The translations under genes were made by a program, and so were the position numbers. A stretch of DNA of 9,045 bases from Gammaproteobacteria bacterium (GTDB lineage: Bacteria > Pseudomonadota > Gammaproteobacteria > Steroidobacterales > Steroidobacteraceae), in contig JAURMS010000133.1 in assembly GCA_030830595.1 (NCBI GenBank), positions 1 through 9,045 of the forward strand, written 5' to 3'. The notes beneath the pieces are model-generated. The model worked only from the letters and a program-made list of their open reading frames with translations. It was not told the DNA's origin and ran no database searches. Position 1 is the stretch's first letter; each line of letters begins with the position of its first letter. Positions 5,363-9,045 of this stretch are shown here, in pieces.

Positions 5363-6544
5363 ATGTCAGGCAGGCGTCTACGAAGCATCGTGTCGGCCAC
5401 TACTGTGGTGGTTGCCGGGAGCGTCATTGCGGGTGCCGAGGCCGCGAGGCGCCCTGCCAAACCGCCCAAGGCCGAGGTGAGCTTTGTTGACTGGCTGGAC
5501 GCTCAGGACACCCAGCGCTGGTCCATGGCCGACGGCTGGACCAACGGTCCGCCATTCGACAATGGCTGGGCAGCCGATCACGTGCAGTTTTCCAACGGTC
5601 TGCTCGAGATCCTGCTGGACGATCAGTCCACGCGAGGAGAGCCCTACACCTCTGGCGAGTACCGAACCAACGGATTCCACGGCTATGGCTGTTTCGAGGC
5701 CAGCTTCCGACCCATTGCAGTGCCCGGTGTTGTGACCAGCCTGTTCACCTACGCCGGTCCCTACGACAATGGTGGAAATGGGCTGCACAACGAGATTGAC
5801 ATCGAGTTTCTGGGGAATGGGTTTCGTGATGACGGCAAGACCCTGCTGCAGTTCAATTTCTGGACCAATTACTCCGGCGGACCGACCAACGAAATCGATG
5901 TCCTGCTGCCGTTCGACGCTTCCGCAGATTTCCATCGCTATGGCTTCAGATGGACGTCGGCAGGGATCACCTGGTTCGTCGATGGCGAGGCGGTCTTCGA
6001 GGTGCTTGACGACCCGGCAGCGCCGACGCCGAAGGCCGCGGATTCGCTGCAAAAGCTCATGTTGAACGCCTGGCCGGTGGACGCCAGTGCATCCGGCTGG
6101 GCAGGGGAGTTCCTGTATCCGGGCAGCCCCTTGGTGGCCCAGTACGAGTGGGTGAGGCATCTGGCCGGCGAGGGCTGCAGCCTGGAAAATCCTCCTGTCG
6201 AGCCTCCACCGCCGCCCCCCCCAACGGGTGTCGAGACCGATCTCTCGGTCGCTGATATCGGCCTGTCGGTGGTGGCCAGGGGCGCTCAGGTCGTCAGCCA
6301 GGTCAGGGTGACCAACGGCCTGGGAGTGGGGGTGCCGGGCGTGGCCGTCAGCGCGTCCTGGAGCGGCGCCGTGACCTCCGGAGACCGACTGAGAGAGACG
6401 GATGCCAACGGCCTGGCAACCTTTTACTCCTCCCGAACGAAGGCCACTGGCGAGGTGGTGTTCTGCGTAGACGACCTGGCTCTGGCTGGCTTCGTTTACC
6501 GACCGGGCGCCAACCTGGAGTCCTGCGATCGGGTGCTCAAGTAG
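5363..6544 (+). CDS. Secreted GH16 lichenase-type beta-glucanase with Ig-like C-terminal domain
   Basis: The 393-residue product starts with a signal peptide: a basic GRRLRS, a hydrophobic stretch to about 25, and a likely cut at AEA-A near 27. The GH16 jelly-roll domain spans about 39-268. The catalytic signature EIDIE is intact at 144-148, with nucleophile Glu144, Asp146 and acid/base Glu148. WSMADGWTNG (53-62), GEYRTNGFHGYG (98-109) and WFVDGEAVFEV resemble bacterial lichenases that cut beta-1,4 bonds next to beta-1,3 bonds in mixed-linkage glucan; exact specificity is not proven. A proline linker (about 278-287) joins a C-terminal domain of about 100 residues with Ig-like strands and two cysteines (368, 388) that could form a disulfide. 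Start ATG 5363 has a GGGGG six bases upstream inside a possible hairpin. The gene has its own leader after the synthase terminator. It may trim or release the polymer made next door, or digest foreign glucan. Confidence 0.9.
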   Translation: MSGRRLRSIVSATTVVVAGSVIAGAEAARRPAKPPKAEVSFVDWLDAQDTQRWSMADGWTNGPPFDNGWAADHVQFSNGLLEILLDDQSTRGEPYTSGEYRTNGFHGYGCFEASFRPIAVPGVVTSLFTYAGPYDNGGNGLHNEIDIEFLGNGFRDDGKTLLQFNFWTNYSGGPTNEIDVLLPFDASADFHRYGFRWTSAGITWFVDGEAVFEVLDDPAAPTPKAADSLQKLMLNAWPVDASASGWAGEFLYPGSPLVAQYEWVRHLAGEGCSLENPPVEPPPPPPPTGVETDLSVADIGLSVVARGAQVVSQVRVTNGLGVGVPGVAVSASWSGAVTSGDRLRETDANGLATFYSSRTKATGEVVFCVDDLALAGFVYRPGANLESCDRVLK

Positions 6545-7223
6545 GCCTGTGGCCGTTTCTGGGGCTCCTCAGCAGCTTCCCACTTAGCGCCAGCAGGATC
6601 AGCGCCATCACCAGGGCAAAGGGCGCCAGCTGGTTGTAGGCGCCCAGCCAGCGGTTCAGTTCGTTGAGCAACAGTGCCCAGACCCCGATGGCTACGTAGG
6701 TGGCCCCAAGCACCACCCCCAGGTTAACCCAGGGTCGAAGGCCAATCAGGAAGCCGATGATGGCTCCCACCACCGGGCCGGTCATCCAGAAGGGTGTAAA
6801 CACGAAAAAGAACAGTCCCAGGATGCCAAAGCGCTGGACCCGGCCCTGATGTTGGGTGGCGGCGGTCCGCATGCGTCCCATGAGGGCATTCCAGCGGGGG
6901 GTGTCGATCAGGTGGGTCCAGGTCAGGGCGAACAGGGGGTAGACCACGATGACCTGGACTGTCTCGATCAGCATGTTAATGGGGATGACCTGCTCGTGTC
7001 CCAGGCCACTTGCATAGCCGAAAGACATGCCGGCCGCGCGGCCGATGCTGAGGTTGAGTCCTGCCATCACGATGTAAGTGAAAGCCTGTTCCGGCGCCAC
7101 CAGCCAGGCTAGGCCGATGCCGATAGCCAACAGCAAGACGCCGAGCAGGCCGAACAGCAGGATGCGGCCTTCCGGGGTTGCCAGTAGCAGGTGCCGGGGG
7201 GGATCGATCGGTGGCAACGACAT
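6537..7223 (-). CDS. Small multi-drug export family membrane protein (COG2426/PF06695-like)
   Basis: The product has 228 residues from the ATG at 7223-7221. It is very hydrophobic with about five or six membrane segments, among them about 21-43, 83-104, 132-161, 165-187 and 198-217. Marks include GRAAGMSFGYASGL (61-74) and a proline/glycine-rich PFWMTGPVVGAIIG (144-157) within a membrane segment, the layout of the putative small multi-drug export family. Real substrates of this family are unknown, so the name should not be read as a proven drug pump. The frame stays open to a GTG at 7280. That longer form is unlikely because its first 14 codons would run through the terminator hairpin of the receptor gene. 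No good ribosome site is seen before the ATG. The 3' end overlaps the convergent GH16 gene by 8 bp. Confidence 0.82.
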   Translation of the reverse strand: MSLPPIDPPRHLLLATPEGRILLFGLLGVLLLAIGIGLAWLVAPEQAFTYIVMAGLNLSIGRAAGMSFGYASGLGHEQVIPINMLIETVQVIVVYPLFALTWTHLIDTPRWNALMGRMRTAATQHQGRVQRFGILGLFFFVFTPFWMTGPVVGAIIGFLIGLRPWVNLGVVLGATYVAIGVWALLLNELNRWLGAYNQLAPFALVMALILLALSGKLLRSPRNGHRPT

Positions 7224-7239
7224 CGGGATAGTGTGCGCC

Positions 7240-7271
7240 AAAAAAGAAGCCCCGGGGTGGCCCGGGGCTTC
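7240..7271 (-). terminator. Strong rho-independent terminator of the TonB-receptor gene
   Basis: An 11-bp perfect stem, GAAGCCCCGGG (7246-7256) with CCCGGGGCTTC (7261-7271), has a four-base loop. Reading the minus strand it is followed by six T (7245-7240). It starts 24 bases after the receptor stop codon. The T tract ends only 16 bases before the ATG of the exporter gene. Confidence 0.93.
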
Positions 7272-7295
7272 CGTCAGCACTATCAGTTACTCAGC

Positions 7296-9045
7296 TTAAA
7301 ACCGGTAGCTGACCTGGCCGATGTAGGTGCGACCGAACAGGTCGTAGCCGACACCAGGCAGGGTGTTATAGATCCTTCCCGCGCCATTGCTGCCCTGGTC
7401 GGACACGTACGGCGGGTCCTTGTCGAACACGTTACGCACGGTGGCAATGACGTCCACCTTGGAGGAAGGCGAGTAACGCAGGGACAAGGTGTGGTTCAAG
7501 TAGTTGGGCGTGCGGTTCTGGCGGTCCTTGTTTTCCGTGCCTGGGTCGAAATTTGGATCTTCTTCGCTCGCGCCTACGAAGTCCATCGACCAGGCAACAC
7601 GGAAATCACGCCAGTCGTACCGTATCTGCGTGCGAGCAGACAGGCGTGGAAAGCCCCAGCCACCGTCCAGTAAATAAACCGTCCCGGAACTCTCCAACAA
7701 CTGCTTCTCCAGGTAAGTTGCAGTCAAATCAACCGTAAGCTTTCCGGTCGGAAACTGGTGCTCAAACAACATATTGAAGTCATAGCCCTGGGATTGCTGC
7801 CTGCCCAGATTCTGGTACGAGGCATCCACAGAGGTAAGTTGCCCAGTCGCACCACGAGGGCCGACTCGGCTGCAATACGGACTGCTGAAGTTCACCGAAT
7901 CGTAGCAGGAGAACAGGATAAACCCGGTGCCAGGAGCTTCAATCGCCTTATTCAGCTTGATATCAAAATAATCCACTGCAAAAGAGATATCCGCATAGCT
8001 TGGGGTGTAGGCGAATCCAATTGTCAGAGCATCTGAGGTTTCAGCATCCAGCCCGCTTGCCCCCTTGAAAAAGGTCGGTATAGAAGACGTCGCTCTGTAG
8101 GTTTCCGGATTTAACCCTTGCGCGAAACAGTTATCGTAGATCGGGTCGCCTGGTTGATAGACTGATCCGTACTGACTGCAAGGGTCATTGAGATTTGATG
8201 AAAAGCCGAGCGTGTCGGCAAGAAACTGCTCGTAGAGTTTGGGTGGCCGGAAAGAGGTACCCAAGGTCGTGCGCAACAGCAACTCAGAATTCACCTGGTA
8301 ATTGAGGCCGAGACGGTAGGTAGTGTCGCTACCGTATGATTCGTAGTCCGTCCAGCGCCCAGATGCGCTCAGAAAAACACTCTCCGCGTAAGTCATGCCG
8401 GACAGCAGTGGTATTTCCAGCTCGGCAAAGATTTCCTGCACCTGGTCGTCGCCACGCGTAATGCCAGCGGTACTGAAGCCCCAGAAATTGTTGGCCTGGG
8501 CATCCGGGTCGGGCACGTCATCGATGGCCTCATCGCGATATTCCAAGCCTAGTACCGCCTTGACAGTGCCAGCGGGGAGCTGGAACAGGTCGCCTGTGGC
8601 GAAGGCCGAAATAGTGTAGCCGTCATAGATAGTGCGGCCCACGGTGTCCTTGCTGATGAAGGCCAGCGCGTCAGCGGGAATGATGCCACGCAGCAGTGCG
8701 TCTTCGGTCCAGAGATTCAGCGGCACGCAGTCTGCGAACTCAGCAAGAGCGGAGTCGTCACAGGTGACGCTTCCGTCGGGTCTCGTAACTATCCTGTTTG
8801 TTGCCGCAAAGACTCGGTCATCCAGCCATTGCTCCTTCCGGTAGGTTCCCTTGGATCGGCCGTACCCGATGTTGAGTTCGTAGTCCCACGATCCAGTTAA
8901 GTCCCCCTTCAAACCGACGTAAGCATTATAACGCTCGACATCAATGTAAGAATTGGGATCCTGTAAATTCCAACTCATTACCACTGGCTGCGCCAGGCCG
9001 TCGTTAAGGCTTCCGCGATAAAAAATAAACTCCGAGAAGGGATTA
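7296..9045 (-). CDS. TonB-dependent outer-membrane receptor, C-terminal barrel part, 5' end cut by window edge
   Basis: About 582 codons are visible and the frame is open to the right edge, so the N-terminal plug, TonB box and signal peptide lie outside. The visible part is a TonB-dependent receptor beta-barrel: repeated amphipathic strands with long loops, LLLRTTLGTSFRPPKLYEQF in the middle, ATVRNVFDKDPPY near the end, and the terminal strand GQVSYRF with the last-residue phenylalanine needed for barrel insertion. Paired loop cysteines (for example in the stretch encoded near 7870-7910) fit long extracellular loops of receptors for large substrates. Such receptors import siderophores, cobalamin or oligosaccharides; the ligand cannot be told here. 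Import of glucan oligosaccharides released by the nearby GH16 enzyme is only speculation. GC content drops in the middle of the gene. A strong terminator follows the TAA stop. Confidence 0.93.
   Translation of the reverse strand, partial: NPFSEFIFYRGSLNDGLAQPVVMSWNLQDPNSYIDVERYNAYVGLKGDLTGSWDYELNIGYGRSKGTYRKEQWLDDRVFAATNRIVTRPDGSVTCDDSALAEFADCVPLNLWTEDALLRGIIPADALAFISKDTVGRTIYDGYTISAFATGDLFQLPAGTVKAVLGLEYRDEAIDDVPDPDAQANNFWGFSTAGITRGDDQVQEIFAELEIPLLSGMTYAESVFLSASGRWTDYESYGSDTTYRLGLNYQVNSELLLRTTLGTSFRPPKLYEQFLADTLGFSSNLNDPCSQYGSVYQPGDPIYDNCFAQGLNPETYRATSSIPTFFKGASGLDAETSDALTIGFAYTPSYADISFAVDYFDIKLNKAIEAPGTGFILFSCYDSVNFSSPYCSRVGPRGATGQLTSVDASYQNLGRQQSQGYDFNMLFEHQFPTGKLTVDLTATYLEKQLLESSGTVYLLDGGWGFPRLSARTQIRYDWRDFRVAWSMDFVGASEEDPNFDPGTENKDRQNRTPNYLNHTLSLRYSPSSKVDVIATVRNVFDKDPPYVSDQGSNGAGRIYNTLPGVGYDLFGRTYIGQVSYRF

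Noticed and set aside
5363..5440. Tat signal on the GH16 enzyme because of GRRLRS
   Set aside because: The twin arginines lack the SRRxFLK context, and the rest reads as an ordinary Sec signal peptide.
5378..6160. 260-codon minus-strand frame opposite the GH16 gene
   Set aside because: The plus-strand frame carries a signal peptide and an intact GH16 active site; the antisense product shows no domain or ribosome site.
7224..7280. Longer exporter product starting at the GTG at 7280
   Set aside because: Those first codons would encode the receptor's terminator hairpin, and the extra residues are not like the membrane-protein family.

Overview
The window looks like chromosomal DNA of a Gram-negative, GC-rich (about 60%) proteobacterium, most likely a gammaproteobacterium. 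It encodes a TonB-dependent outer-membrane receptor, a predicted outer-membrane beta-barrel with a Sec signal peptide, a GGDEF diguanylate cyclase and sites matching the CRP/Vfr/Clp operator. The genus cannot be fixed from the sequence. There are eight protein-coding genes, two of them cut by the window edges. No rRNA, tRNA, CRISPR array, insertion sequence or integrase was seen.

Left part (1-2089): the C-terminal part of a membrane-anchored diguanylate cyclase (GGEEF active site, intact RxxD inhibitory site) is followed 7 bp later by a YfcH/TIGR01777-type SDR epimerase. A small four-cysteine protein of unknown function converges on it, and the two stop codons share the palindrome CTAG.

Centre (2090-6544): this is the interesting part. 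A divergent intergenic region carries two tandem CRP-like operators. It precedes a processive family-2 glycosyltransferase with BcsA hallmarks (DDG, DCD, TED, QRLRW, FVVTTK gating loop, PilZ c-di-GMP domain) plus an extra C-terminal module. A BcsS-like outer-membrane barrel overlaps the synthase gene by ATGA, and a rho-independent terminator closes this two-gene unit. Next, with its own leader containing a third, strong CRP-like site and mutually exclusive hairpins, comes a secreted GH16 beta-glucanase of the lichenase type with a proline linker and an Ig-like C-terminal domain. Within the window there is no BcsB, BcsC, BcsD or GH8 BcsZ.

Taken together, the centre reads as a c-di-GMP-gated beta-glucan synthesis, export and trimming locus that departs from canonical cellulose operons. 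The GH16 enzyme suggests, but does not prove, a polymer containing beta-1,3 and beta-1,4 links. The nearby cyclase could supply the activating c-di-GMP, and a CRP-family regulator could coordinate synthase and hydrolase.

Right part (6537-9045), all on the minus strand: a small multi-drug export family (COG2426-like) membrane protein overlaps the end of the hydrolase gene by 8 bp. A TonB-dependent receptor running off the right edge ends in a strong terminator that abuts the exporter's start codon. No gene-free stretch exceeds 300 bases; the longest is the roughly 236-bp leader at 2090-2325.
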